From Excoecaria cochinchinensis (Eukaryota; Streptophyta; Magnoliopsida; Malpighiales; Euphorbiaceae): DNA of 64,000 bases. The position numbers and the translations under genes were made by a program. A model generated the notes under the pieces. The model was not told the DNA's origin. It searched no databases and saw nothing but the letters and a program-made list of their open reading frames with translations. Positions 22,416 through 34,091 of the stretch are shown here, one piece after another. The stretch is from NCBI GenBank assembly GCA_947683425.1, contig CANTUQ010000020.1:6699001-6763000 (forward strand), given 5' to 3'. Position 1 is the stretch's first letter, and every line of letters starts with the position of its first letter.

Positions 22416-22789
22416 CCTCCAATGTGATTGATGTCTATGTTTGGATCAATATTAAGTAATGTTCCTGTGCAATATAAAGAATTTTTGTTAATTCATATAT
22501 AAATGATTTTGGATTACCATTTATTATTTATCATTATTATTTTTTTTATACATCATTTCTTCTGGTCATATAGTTTTTAAAGCAAATAAATAGAAAAGTT
22601 TACAACCATCCTTAATGCAAATAAATCGCAAATAAAGATAGAAAAGAAATAAAAATATGTAAATCTAAAAGTAAATGTTTTTTTTTTCACTAAAACTCCA
22701 TTTTTGTATAACGTATATACAAGTGTACTGATAATAAATAGTATATAAAAAAGAAACAAAACACAAAAATGCCATCCTAACTCCCTGAA
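22416..22789 (-). other. Junction between F-box gene and 3' end of element C
   Basis: 22416-22465 is the short F-box upstream sequence. From about 22465 upward the minus strand resembles the 3' flank of the coiled-coil ORF in element D (for example gtatatacgttatacaaa). A polypyrimidine-poor gcacag at 22461-22466 could act as a splice acceptor. No element end, PPT or LTR is present, so element C is truncated here. Confidence 0.55.
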
Positions 22790-24885
22790 TGACAACAATG
22801 GCGGATAATCCGTGAGCTCCTCCTCGAGGTCATCATCGTCATCAGATACATGGATTGGCTGAGACTAAGGCTGAGGCTGAGATGCAGAACGTCCGGCTCC
22901 AGAAGTAGAAGGCTGGCTAGAAGGACCTGCCAAGTCGGGCCGCTGAGAGTCCCATGCTCTAACCATGGGCTGGAACCTTGGAGGAACTGCCACTGGCACG
23001 GATCGAGGCTGGGGTCTCTTAGAACTCTGTGACTGAAACTATACCTGAGCATACCCGTCCAGGAAGGGCTGCGCACATACTGTCATGAAGCCCAAGGTGT
23101 CCATGATCATCTTCCCTAGCTCCTTGAAGGCCCTGCTCAACTGGCGAGTCTGCTCAACCGATTCGATCCTCATACCCTCTAGTCTCTGCTCTGTATGCCC
23201 CCTGAACTCCCGTATGGACTGAGCTAGGGGAGGAACGATCCCCTCCAATCCCTGAACTCTGGACTTGAGAGAGTCAAGTGACTCATCTATCATCTGAAGA
23301 GTCACCTCGATCCTCTGAGTTACCTGGTCCTGGGACGTCCTCAACTCCTACTTGAGCTGCTCTCTGGGGCCCTCCTACTCCTGCATGATGTGCTCTATGA
23401 GCCTAGCCTACTCCTGACTCATACGCTCCACAATCCTGGCCTGCTCTCGGACCATATGCTCAACAAGCCCGGCCTGCTCCTGGCGCATGCGCTCAATGAT
23501 ACTCGCCTGCTCCTGAATAATGGCCTGCTGCTGGTCCAGCCTCTACTGAGTGAGTCTGTCCCTCTCCCTAAACTGCTCATGGAGGACCCTGTCCCTCTCG
23601 CCCTGCCTATGCTTAAATGCTGCAAACATAGAGACCATGAGCTGGGAGATGTCTGGCTGTGATGGCTGAGGCTGAATTGGCTCCGGAGTTTGCTCTGGTG
23701 GCGGAGCTGTAGAGGTAGATGCCCCCGAGTCACCTCTGGAGTAGGGGTGGAACCTCTCTGATGGCCTGAGTGTGGCTCGTTGCAGTCTCGTAACCGGAGG
23801 AGGAGTGGGGGTCGGCACCCTCGGTGCAGTAGGAGTGCCAAGAAGGTCATCCAAGGTGAACTCCACCTCAAAGTCCGATGGCGTCCTGGGCTGCTCCTGC
23901 TCTGGCTGTAGTTGTGGCTGGTGTAGGGGCTGCTGCTCCTACTCCTGCGCTGGCGGTGCCTGCTCTTGTGCTGGCGCCTGCTCTGGCTGCTCCTGCGCTG
24001 GTGCTAGTGGAGGAAGTGCAAAGGCTCGCCGAGTCTCGTGTATGGTAAGGAGTCTGAATGCCTCAAGCTGCCCTGCTAGCTGCAACACCATCCCCATCTG
24101 TACGGTGGCTGAAGCGTCCATGTATATCCCCTCATCCAAGGCACCCCCAAGTTTGTCCGGGGCGACTCCCAATCCCAGGAGTAATATGGTGATAACTCCG
24201 CCGATAATCACCACTGGGGCTGTCCCCCTGGAAACCCTGACCATGTTAGCCAAAATCTCATGGCTAATGTTGAGACGCCGGCTTGCCACCATGGCCCAGA
24301 GGCTCCAAATCTTCGCCGCATTAAGCGACCCTGGGTTACCAGCCCGTCCGAGGTACGAGCTGGAGAGTACTCTATGTAAATACCGGAGTGCCTGTGAAAC
24401 CAACATGGTACTCTTTGCTGTATCATGGTCATACAACACTCCGGGTAGGGCTATGGTCGCCCAATGGGCGCGTCTCACTGCTCGCTGGGGCACCATCACT
24501 CCGTCGCCCCATGGGAGTCCCATGGCCTCTGCAAAATGCCGACGCGTGATGCTGAACTGCTGACCATCGAACCAGAACTGTATCACTCCAGGCCCGGTGT
24601 CAGATCTCTAGTACCCTTCGTAGTGCAATGTGGCCAGGAATTGCCGCACTACCTCTGGATATGTCTGGAAGGCCGGTGTCAGGAACTCCGCCCAGCTTGC
24701 GCCCTCCACAAGTATGTCGATCTCCTTGGCCATCCCCAAGGCCTCTAGGAATGGCCTAGAAATGAAGCAACTGGCTTGAAACTCCACCTGAACCACTGCT
24801 CTGTATCTCGTGCAGCCTCGGCGTCCATCCAACCCGGAGCCTGCGGCTCAGGCTGGCCCTGTGGGACACGTCGTCGTGGAGGCAT
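22790..24885 (-). pseudogene. Accessory coiled-coil protein of element C (sense strand)
   Basis: Starts at ATG 24885 (MPPRRRVPQG), followed by a one-frame shift; then a single frame carries on to about 23040 with several TAG stops (for example near 24607, 23938, 23543 and 23377). The N-terminal domain (about 24830-24000) reads FLEALGMAKEIDILVEGASW, YPEVVRQFLATLHYEGY and FWFDGQQFSITRRHFAEAMGL. This resembles the putative plant transposon protein / Athila ORF1-type domain. Next come a Glu/Gln/Pro-rich linker, TLDDLL, HPYSRGDSGASTS, an 11-residue EQA coiled-coil repeat, RTSQDQV and an acidic tail (DDDDDLEEEL). The homologous gene is in element D at 1-1089. Accessory ORFs after integrase are known in some Tat elements; the function is unknown. 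Confidence 0.78.
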
Positions 24886-26045
24886 CCTACAAGAAATAAG
24901 TTATGCAATTAAATTAACAAAACGGCCGTAAATAGACTCGATTTATGGTATAAGGCAAATCGGGTATCCTCCAGACAAGGAGGGTCTAACCCAAAAAAGA
25001 AATAAGAGAAAAATAAAAGTAAAAATAAAAATAAATAATAATAACATAATAATAAAAAATTGGGCAGCATCCCGGCAGGGATGTGCCCAACCCCCTGCAT
25101 TAGGAAAAGTAAAATAATGACAGGCCTCAGGCCCCAATAATTAATCATAAATAAAAATAAATAAAAAAAATAAAAATTTGGGCAGCACCTTGGCAAGGTT
25201 GTGCCCAACCTCCTGCATGAAAAACAAGAAAACCACAGGCCTCAGGGCCCAACAGCAGCACAACATTTATTGGTTTCACAACTAATACATGCATAAGCAT
25301 TTCTCATTTCTAAGCAAGCATGCTTTATTAGAATTCAAGGCAACAAAATTTTCATGTAAAGTTGTCCAGCAATGTAAATATATACCAAATTTAATTGTTT
25401 AAGCAATACCTCAGGCTAATTATCTACCCTAACAACCTTAGTAATAAAAATGGAAAAATTAAACTTATTTACTTGAGATTAAGACAAGAAGAAGAAAATA
25501 ATTAGAAGAAAATAAATAAAAAATGGTTACTAACTTGTAATTGGTAGAAAAATGATGAAAACAGAGAGAATATACTTCACTGGGTGCCCAATAGTGTAAA
25601 GAACGAGAAAATGCAAGACAAAAATGTGAAAAGATGAAGAAAAGTAAGAAAAACCATAATGAGGGACGGTTTGAAGAAGGAAAGCAAAAAAAACAAAGGC
25701 AAAAAACTGCCTGTCCGTCGGTCTCTGCCTGTTTATATAGCTTTTCGTGACCGACGAGCAGGGCGCCTCTAGGAGCGACCGACGGTCTGACCGTCTGTCG
25801 TTCAACATTCCCTGATTTAATGCCTAATTAATGCGCGTGATAAATGCAATGATGATGCATGCATCTGCCAAGTGGATAACTTCCGAAGGGTAGGCCGCCG
25901 CCCCTAAGGCACGGGCAGGCCGTTTGTGGAGTGTCCTTATAAATTTGACCAATTTTCCTTGGGGTTTGTGCCTTTTCCTTGTTTCGACCCTTTTCTATCT
26001 TCAATCTTTGACTTTTAAAGGATAACTTCTCCTCCTTTCCATAAG
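24886..26045. promoter_or_regulatory. Divergent intergenic region with two opposed TATA boxes
   Basis: Lies between the minus-strand coiled-coil gene (ATG 24885) and the plus-strand PMD-like gene (ATG 26046). TATATAAA at 25739-25732 faces left; TATAAAT at 25938-25944 faces right, about 105 bp before the plus ATG. Copies of the CCGACGG-type word found in LTR U3 regions flank the left-facing box (25711-25800). 25061-25250 holds two diverged direct repeats about 118 bp apart (TGGGCAGCA...GTGCCCAACC, then CAGGCCTCAG). The left-hand part may be a 5' UTR intron, since ttcttgtag precedes the ATG. Promoter activity is inferred. Confidence 0.55.
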
Positions 26046-27254
26046 ATGTACCGCATCTTGGATAACGCTCACACCTGGGAAAATAACGCCCTTACGACTC
26101 TGTCCGGGCTAAAACACTTACGGAGAGCTAAAATAGACCACAACTTACTCCTATCTGCAACCCATTTTTGGAACCCCTGCTTCCATGCTTCCATGTTTTC
26201 AAGTTTACTTATCAAGAGTTGTGCCCCCTGCCTGAGGAGTTCACTGCTATCACTAGAGCATGGTATCCTCCCCATGCTCTGCCCTGCGTCCCTCGCTGTT
26301 GTCTGATTCAGATTTGGGATATCGCCCTATTTTTGGGCATAGCTCCTTCCAAGGCCGCTCGGCTGGTCTCACAAGGTCCCATTTTCCGTTGGAGACATTG
26401 ATAGAGGCTTTAGACAGATTTTCTGATGTTCCTACGTATCGGGTAAGCATTGTGTTCTTATTCTGTATGATAAGTCTCTTGACCATAGCTCCAGGAGACT
26501 TGGTTGGCGACCTCCGCCTGTTTTGGGTTCTAGATGACTTTCACCGCGGATTATCCCCCTTTCCCCTTATTCTGGCCGAAACCATTCTGGGCTTGGATGC
26601 TGTATGCTCTGGATCCACCACCTCATTCACCGGCAGCCCCTTATTACTCCAGGTATGTCATTAGTTTAAAAGGTAGTGCGTCCCCTGTGGATTTTCGCAC
26701 TAGCTTTTCTTAGCGGGAAATGCATCCTTTCGGATTTTCACACAACCCTATGCCTAATTTTTGCCTGAAGTAAACCTGACTTACTCCAATGGCTTTTTTT
26801 TTAGATATGGTTACAGGAGAAACTGAAGATGCTATCAGAGCCACCTCCCTGAGTCATTGCAGAATACTCGCCGAGACACTTCCTCCCGCGTAGACGGTTG
26901 TATTCTTTCACAACTCCTGATGAAGGCACCGCTAGATTCGGCGAGCTATCAGATGATGACATCAGTTTCATGTCTGCCTGGCTCCCTCTATCTCATGCAA
27001 TCATTGATGGATCATCAGGGTGTGTTCCCCTATGCGGGCTTCATCAGGCCACCTTCTGCATTGCGGCTCGATGTGCTCGTCAGCTCGGGATGACCCAAGA
27101 CGTGGTGAGGGTCCCATTATCCTTTCGGGGAGGAGTTTTTTCTACTGCTTTTGCTTCTCGCTATCATGAGCTGTGGAGCCAACTTCTGGTTAAGACCGTC
27201 ATACCTCAATCTAGAGCTCATTCCGTGGCCTCCACCAGTGAATATAAGAGATAG
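26046..27254 (+). pseudogene. Plant-mobile-domain-like (DUF7745-type) gene, antisense within element C
   Basis: Starts at ATG 26046 (MYRILDNAHTWENN). Exon 1 is 26046-26652, a GT-AG intron is 26653-26804, and exon 2 is 26805-27254 ending TAG. The protein reads LLLSATHFWNPCFHVFKFTY, QELCPLPEEF, ILAETILGLDAVC and, after the intron, IWLQEKLKM, SWLPLSHAIID-like text and HQATFCIAARCARQLGMTQD. This is the layout of plant-mobile-domain/DUF7745 proteins found in many plant transposons. Disablements are an 8-bp duplication (tgcttcca twice, near 26178) shifting the frame, a second shift near 26390, and a TGA near 26858 where CGA is likely. It runs opposite to gag-pol and converges on integrase. Antisense ORFs in this position are known from Grande-type Tat elements. 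Its contribution to transposition is unknown. Confidence 0.72.
26653..26804 (+). other. Intron of the PMD-like gene
   Basis: Donor CAG/GTATGT, acceptor TTTTTTTTTAG. Joining the exons gives LLLQ-IWLQEK, the expected continuity. A recognisable copy of this intron, without flanking exons, is present in element B at about 32205-32345. Confidence 0.7.
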
Positions 27255-27721
27255 GTCCTCAGCCTGGCGTCTGACAACAGGACGCGAGGACTTAAACATT
27301 TGGCCGGCGAGAGTAGCGGTAGAACCTAGTTTATCCTACACATATACACCCCTTTGGGCATTATGTTTCTTTTCAAAACAAAACTAGAAAATGACGAAAA
27401 TGAAAAGAATAATTCTTGTTTTTATTTCACAAAATTGTGTACATTTCCACAGAATTTCAGCATACATGATCAATTTTTGACATTAACTCAACTGTGTACG
27501 CCCTATTAATTCATGAAACAAAATCTTGATAGCATCAACTCCTGTTACCAATCGGCACTCTCGGGTTTTCTCGATCGGACATTTTCTCTCATGCCTCTAA
27601 TTTTTGCACAGGATACTTTTTTCGATTTTCACCCTGTCGAGGCGCCCAATGTTAGTAAAGCCGCCTTTTTTCGGTTTTCGACTCATAGGGCATTTTATTC
27701 TCTTTTTTTTATTTTTAGTCT
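27255..27721. other. Spacer between PMD-like gene and integrase of element C
   Basis: Shared 3' region of two convergent genes. It is homologous to 32470-32820 in element B (ttttctcgat..., ...ccctgtcgaggcgcccaat...). No ORF is supported. Confidence 0.6.
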
Positions 27722-29030
27722 TCAGCCGTGGAACCTTTTGAGTCTGTCTATATTGATCGGTTCTTTAAATTCGTTGCCATCACTATCCGATAGAATTGCA
27801 GCTCCTTTGGACATCAGCTTCTTGAGGATGAACGGCCCTTCCCAGGTTGGTCTGAACTTCCCTCGGATATCCGGTGCCACAGGTCTCATCTGTTTGAATA
27901 CCAAGTCAACCTCTTTCAATGGATGCTTCTTAACCTTCTTCCCAAAGGACCGGGCGAACCTCTTCTGGTAGACCTGGTTGTGGTAGTAGGCTTTCAATCT
28001 ACTCTCATCCAGCAGGTTCAAATGTTGCAACCTTTGCTCTGCCCATTCATCCTCAAGAATCTGTTCTTCCATGACCACCCTAAGTGACTTAAGCTCTACC
28101 TCCACTGGCAGCACTGCTTCCGTCCCATACACCAGAGAAAATGGCGTAGCACCCGTAGATGTTCTAACTGTTGTCCTGTAACCCCACAGCCCGAAAGGTA
28201 GCTTTTCTGCCCAATCTTTGCAGGTCTGGACCATTTTGGCTAGAATCTTCTTGACGCTCTTATTAGCGGCCTCTACTGCCCCGTTAGCCTGTGGTCGGTA
28301 TGGAGAGGACTTATGGTGCTCAATCCCATACTTCTCAAGCAGTTTCCTCATTTCCCCCATAAATTGGACCCCGTTATCAGACACAACATGATGCGGGAGG
28401 CCATATCTGCAAATCAAATTCCTCTCAATGAATTTTGCTATATCCCGTGCATCTATCTTCTTAAAGGACTCTGCCTCTACCCATTTGGTGAAGTGGTAGA
28501 TGGCGACTATGATATATCTGTGCCCATTAGATGCTATAGGATGGATCTCCCCAATAATATCTATTCCCCAGGCTGCAAACAGCCAAGGAGACGTTAAGCT
28601 ATGTAGTTCTGACACAGGCAGGTGTCTCAAATCTGCGTACTGTTGGCACAGCCGGCACTGCTTCACGTACTTTGAACAATCATTATCCATAGTGAGCCAG
28701 TAGAATCCTTGTCTCATGATTTTCTTGGCCATTGTCAAACCATTCATATGAGCTCCACATACACCTGCATGAGTTTCTTCCATCACCTTCCGGGCCTCCC
28801 TTTCATCCAGGCATCTGAGCTGAATACCATTGGCCTACCTCTTGTACAATGCTTCGTTTATGCATATAAATTGAGTGGACAGTTTGCGGATCATTCTTTG
28901 GCCTTTTTCAGTAGCTTCTTTTGAAAATTTCGTGCTTTCAAAATAATTCATGATATCAAAATACCACGGCTTTCCTTCCGCTATCTCCATTTCCATTATC
29001 GGTTTGACCTCAAAGCTAGGCCTCTTAAAA
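27722..29030 (-). pseudogene. Integrase of element C
   Basis: Nearly complete: an HHCC zinc-binding N-terminus (HAGVCGAHMNG, then CRLCQQYADL), a DDE core with WGIDIIG, VVSDNGVQF and ANGAVEAANK, and a C-terminal part with VYGTEAVLPVE and GKFRPTWEGPF ending FHG-stop at 27722. One TAG near 28834 precedes the zinc finger; below that the frame is open for 354 codons, so the integrase portion is the best preserved part of C. It would insert element cDNA into the genome. No chromodomain is visible, consistent with Tat. Confidence 0.88.
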
Positions 29031-29343
29031 CTTGAGATTAGAACTGGTTTCATGGCTACTCCTTCCGGATTGTCCCACATTGACACTAGGGTTGCCAGTG
29101 CATCAGCCAACCGATTTTCATCCCTTGGCACAAAATGGAACATACAAGTCTCAAACCGACTGCATAGCTCCCTCATATATTAGACGTATGGTACTAAACG
29201 TTCTTCCTTGATAGCCCACTCTACCCGAATATGGTTGATTACTAAGGACGAGTTTCCATACACCTCCACATCCTTTGCCCCCAGGGCGATTAAAGCTTCC
29301 AGTCCGAAAGTGCACGCCTCATACTCAGCTTCATTATTAGTGG
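29031..29343 (-). pseudogene. Second (archaeal-type) RNase H of element C, downstream half
   Basis: Reads ATNNEAEYEACTFGLEAL, VYGNSSLVINH, then FHFVPRDENRLADALATLVS. The upstream half (ISIKGWQLHFDWVVNNKGAG) is at 42002-42180, beyond element B. In the first half the usual FDGA is FDWV, so a catalytic-site neighbour is altered. One TAG follows LVPYV near 29180. Confidence 0.82.
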
Positions 29344-29348
29344 CCCTG

Positions 29349-31309
29349 TGTGACGTGCGCCGGACTCGCGACCGCCCCTCTGACTGCCCGCTCGAGGGCG
29401 ATCGGGCATTTGAGGTCCGTTGATAACTTGCAACGAATTACAAGTGCGTCTATTTTGGGCAACAAGGAGGTTTCATGGAGTTGCCACCCAATAAAACATT
29501 GGAAAAGTTTCTCTAGCCTCGGAGAGCCTAAGACTACGCTTATTATCCATTTTGGGCCAACCAAAGGGGTCTTGGAGGGTAAACCTCTCTCCCAAAGGAG
29601 CCTAGGATTAATGTCTAAGTCTCGTGACACAAGAGGTGTCTTGGAGGGTAAACCTCTAGCCTCTTTGAGCCCAAAGACCAGAGATGGGTTCGGGACTTCT
29701 CATCTATTTCTACCTTGATTAATTTTACAATTTGGTTTTGAGTTTATTAGTTCGCTCTCTCTCCACACAATGCAATTTTAATTAAAAGTCACAAATATTC
29801 ACATCGAAAGCAATAAAATATTAAAAGTAAATTACAATAATACTAGGAGCGGAATACAACTCCCATCTAAAAAAGCGCCAACATACATAAAACCGGGGAA
29901 TTTATTAACTATGAGGACTTTGGTCCCCGCATGTGTATTTAAAGAAAACATTTTGGATGTGGTGACTTATTTGGGATGAAAACTAGGACATTGGTCCCAT
30001 TTATTATGAAAAATCCAAGTTTAATTTAGTAGAAATATTTTTGTGATTTTTATTTAGGCGTGCATACAAAAATCACTTTATTTATTGAATATATACAAGG
30101 AAATTAAAAAAAACATAAACAAAATGAGAATTAAAATGTGCAATGAAAATACCAAACCCCGCATCTCCTCCTTCGCATGCATGGATGCTCAAATGAGAAT
30201 AAAATAATGATTTGCAACCAAAAATAAAAATGAAATTCATGTTAGAAATTAACCCAAAGAAATAATATGACATAAAAGATAATATGTATAATGAAAATAT
30301 AACATGCATAAGATACTATAACATGCATAACATGCATAAAATAATTATGATGCAATTTAACATGCATAAGAATAAAAAAAAATATTAACCATGCTCAACA
30401 TATCAAATAAATAATTATAATAACAACTATGAGTAACAATTAAAATATTGATATGTATAAAAAACAATTTGACATGAAAATATAATAGGATTTAAAAGAG
30501 TTTATTTGTTATATGAACAATTGAAGATAAAATAATAAGAAGAATGTGAGGACTAAGAGAATTTACATGTTTATAAGTTAATTGGAAACAAAAGAAATTA
30601 AAATCAACAAGAGAATTAAGGAGTTAAGCCATGAATAATTACCATCAAATTTAATCTTGAAGAATTGAAGGTAGAAGTGTTGAATTCCTTGTCTTTTCCT
30701 TGTGAAAAATGCTTGAAAAATAACTTGGAAACTTGAAAAATCACCTTTGGAAGCAAGTGTGTAAGATTGATTTTTTTTTTTTTTACTAAGAGCTCAAAAA
30801 TTCAGTTTTTTTCTCCCCTAAATCTTTCTCATTCGTCCTCCCCCTTGTCTAAATTTTTTCTACACTTTTAACACTCAAAAACCACCCAAAAACGTCCAAA
30901 AACCGTTAAAAATCGAGTGGGGGCGAAAACTCGGCGAAATGGGGCAAGAGTGGGCGACTGCGCGTGAGAAACATGCACAGTGCGCGCACGAAGCAAGCGA
31001 ACGCTCGTCGAGCGCTCGCTTGCGCGCGCGCTGGGCGCCGCCCAGTGCCCGGGCAGGCGCTCTGCGCGCGCCCAGCGCTCTGCCGTGCCCCGACCTTCGC
31101 GAAAAATACTTTTTTTTTATCTAAAAACCTAAAACACGCTTTTTCTTGTCCAAAATAATTTTAAAAATATTTTTAAAATATACTTTTTACTCATCAAAAA
31201 GAGAAGGAAAATCACTTTCAAGCTCCAATCTTTTCGCCTATAAGCCGGCGTAGCTAAATTTCATCATCGGGTAATCCTGATCAAGGCCACTCGGGACCCG
31301 GTGTCTACA
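29349..31309 (-). mobile_element. 3' LTR of element B
   Basis: On the minus strand it starts TGTAGACACCGGGTCCCGAG at 31309 and ends CGTCACA at 29349. It contains a GC-rich palindromic island (about 30950-31100) and, at 29476-29486, a one-mismatch version of the TGGCGACTCCA word. Confidence 0.94.
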
Positions 31310-31325
31310 GTTGCCCCCAATTTTG
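31310..31325 (-). promoter_or_regulatory. Polypurine tract of element B
   Basis: Minus strand AAAATTGGGGGCAAC directly before the LTR start, matching elements A and D. Confidence 0.85.
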
Positions 31326-31490
31326 GGGAGGCTAGTGCATGGGTGCCTAGGTGAGCCAAAAATTCAGGAAAAGGAAAGAAGCGCGCACCTGAAGCGGCGA
31401 CCTTCCTGCTGGACGGAGTTATGATGATAGCTATTGCCGTGTTATAGGCAGGCTGTCTTTTGGTTGTAACTGGTGGTGCTGTGGGCACGC

Positions 31491-31868
31491 TAACCTCTTG
31501 TGGGTGGCGCCTCTATCGTGCTAACCATTGTGAGTTGGTAATGCCGTGGTCGTTCTAACCTCTTATGGGTGGCGCCTCTATCGTGCTAACCATTGTGAGT
31601 TGGTAACGCCGTGGTCGTTCTAACCTCTTGTGGGTAGTGCCGCCATTGTGCTAACCGCTGTGAATTGGTAATGTCGTGGTCGTGCTAACCTCTTGTGGGT
31701 AGTGCCGCCATCATGCTAACTGCTATAAATTGGCAATGCCGTGGTCGTGCTAACCTCTTGTGGGTAGTGCCGCCATCGTGCTAATTGCTGTGAATTGGTA
31801 GTACCGTGGTCGTGCTAACCTCTTGTGGGTAGTGCCGCCATCGTGCTAATTGCTGTGAATTTTAGAGC
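31491..31868 (-). repeat. 65-bp tandem array, about six copies (element B 3' UTR)
   Basis: The word TAACCTCTTGTGGGT (with a TTATGG variant) begins units at 31491, 31556, 31621, 31686, 31751 and 31816, exactly 65 bp apart. It lies about 170 bp from the PPT. The unit is unrelated to the arrays in A and D. Confidence 0.94.
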
Positions 31869-32799
31869 TGTGCCCCTTTGGACGTTAGGACTGATGTCGT
31901 CACTCGGCTTTTGTTGGTGTTCCCCTCCGATTTCTCCTGCAATATTGTATGTGTAGGGATATACAAGAAATCATGTGTGTATGACATGGAATGCAAATGC
32001 TTGCCTGCTCTACCATGCCCCCAGAATCCTGAGGATCGTCGACAAGTTTTCTGAAAGAGACCTCCGGTGTACATCCCTTGCCCCCCTGGCCAATGATGCC
32101 TTACTCGGGATTCTGATTCATGTTCTGTGTTGTGTACTATCTGGTTGAAAGAGAATCATCTGAAATAATGCCACCTTATCGCTCCAGGCATTGAACGTCA
32201 TTGTTTTAAAGGTAGTGCGTCCCTTATGGATTTTCACACTAGCCTTTCTTTGAGGGAAATGCGTCCCTTAGGGATTTTCACACCATCTTTTGTCTAATTT
32301 TTGCCTGGAATGGACCCAACCCAATCCAGCGGCTTTTGTTTATTTCATTTTTTTTAAAGAGAAGGTTATTATCAAAGCTTCTGTTAAGAGCAAATAGCAC
32401 ATATCCGATGAAGTGATTGAGCAATAATCATTAGATGAACAATTGGTATATCTCTTTTTAAGATAGAACTAAAAGATCAATGAAAATATATTCTTTTATT
32501 CATTGCAAAATTGTGTACATTTCTATATGATTTCATAATACATGATTTTCATTTGACAAGAATTCAAAAGCTTATGACTACACCTAATCTCGGAGTGGAT
32601 TTTGTCAGCATCAAACTCCTGTTATCAATCGGCCCTCTTGGGTTTTCTCGATTGAATATTTTCTCTTGGCCCTTAATTTTTGCCTAGGATGCCTTTTTTC
32701 GGTTTTCACCCTGTCAGGGTGCCCAATTTTAGCAAGGCCGCCTTTTTTCGATTTTTGACCCGCGGGGCATTTATTCTCTTCTTTTTATTTTTGGTCTTT
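31869..32799 (-). other. 3' region of element B without the accessory genes
   Basis: Holds a remnant of the PMD-gene intron at about 32205-32345 (shared words: ggtagtgcgtccc, gattttcaca, cctaatttttgcctg on the plus strand) and the convergent spacer also seen in C (32470-32799). PMD exons and the coiled-coil gene are absent. No ORF is supported. Confidence 0.65.
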
Positions 32800-34067
32800 A
32801 GCCATGGAACCTTTTAAGTCTATCGATATTGACCGGGTCCTTGAACTCATTCCCATCACTGTCTGCCAAAATTGCTGCTCCTTTTGTTAACAGCTTCTTC
32901 AAAACGAATGGACCTTCCCAGGTGGGCCTGAATTTTCAAAGTATGTCCGGCACTCCCGGCCTCATCATCTTAAAGACCAAATCCCCCTCCTTCAATGGGT
33001 GCTTTCGTACTTTCTTGTCGAATGACCGAGCCAACCTTTTCTGATAAATTTGATTGTGGTAATTGGCCCGCAACCTATCTTCATCTAGCAAATTTAGCTG
33101 TGACAAATGCTGTTGCGCCCATTCTGTCTCTCGGCTTCCATGACTACCTCAAAGACTTCAACTCAATTTCAACCGGCAAGACTGCTTCAGTTCCATATAC
33201 CAGAGAGAATGGTGTTGACCCCGTAGAGGTTCTGATTGTAGTTCTATATCCCCAAAGTGCGAAGGGTAACTTTTCAGCCTAGTCTTTATAGCTCTGAACC
33301 ATCTTGGCCAATATCCGCTTCACATTCTTGTTCGCTTTTTCAACTGCATCGTTTGCTTGAGGATGGTAGGGAGAAGACTTGTGATGTTGGATCCCGTATC
33401 TCTGGAGCATTTGTTTAGTTTCTGCTAGAAATTGCACCCCATTATCAGACACAATGTGATGTGGGAGACCATATCTGCATATCAGATTCCGCTCGATGAA
33501 TTTGGCCATATCCCTTGCATCAACCTTCTTGAAAGATTCAGCTTCAACCCACTTAGTGAAGTAATCAATGGCAACTATAATGAACCTGTGCCTGCTAGAA
33601 GCTGTAGGATGAATCTTGCCTATGATGTCTATTCCCCAAGCTGCAAATGGCCATGGAGATGTCAAGTTATGTAACTCTGAAACTGGCACATGCCTCAAGT
33701 TCGCATACTGTTGGCATAACTGGCATTGCTTCACAAATTTTGAATAATCCGTATCCATTGTGAGCCAATAAAACCCTTGGTGCATGATCTTCTTTGCTAA
33801 GGCTAAGCCATTCATGTGAGCTCCACAGATCCCGGTATGAACCTCTTCCATAACTCTTTTAGCTTCTTTCTCCGCGAGACATCTTAACTGGATACCATCA
33901 GCTTGCCTTTTGTACAAAGTGCCATTAACACTAATGAATTGAGTGGATAACTTCCTGATCATTCTTTGATCCTTCTTAGTGGCTTCCTCTGGAAAGACTG
34001 ACCTTTCTAAGTAATTTTGAATGTCATAGTACCATGGATTTCCATCGGTGGTCTCGACGTCCATCAC
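32800..34067 (-). pseudogene. Integrase of element B
   Basis: Shows the HHCC finger (HTGICGAHMNG, CQLCQQYANL) and DDE core (WGIDIIG, IVSDNGVQF, ANDAVEKANK). The frame is open from 34067 to a TAG near 33279. Below that, homology to element C (YGTEAVLPVE-like, GPF region) continues only in other frames, so the C-terminal domain is frameshifted and carries stops. The usual Gly before the catalytic Glu motif (NGAVE) is Asp here. Non-functional as it stands. Confidence 0.85.
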
Positions 34068-34091
34068 CTGCTCAGCTTCAAAGCAAGGCCT

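Noticed and set aside
23772..24563. 263-codon plus-strand frame rich in Cys/Ser/Gly
   Set aside because: Shadow of the minus-strand accessory gene's Gln/Pro/Ala-rich region; no recognisable domain.
26443..26494. A possible 52-nt intron (GTAAGC ... CTCCAG) in the PMD-like gene
   Set aside because: Too short for a plant intron, and the open frame through it matches the family better than the spliced version.
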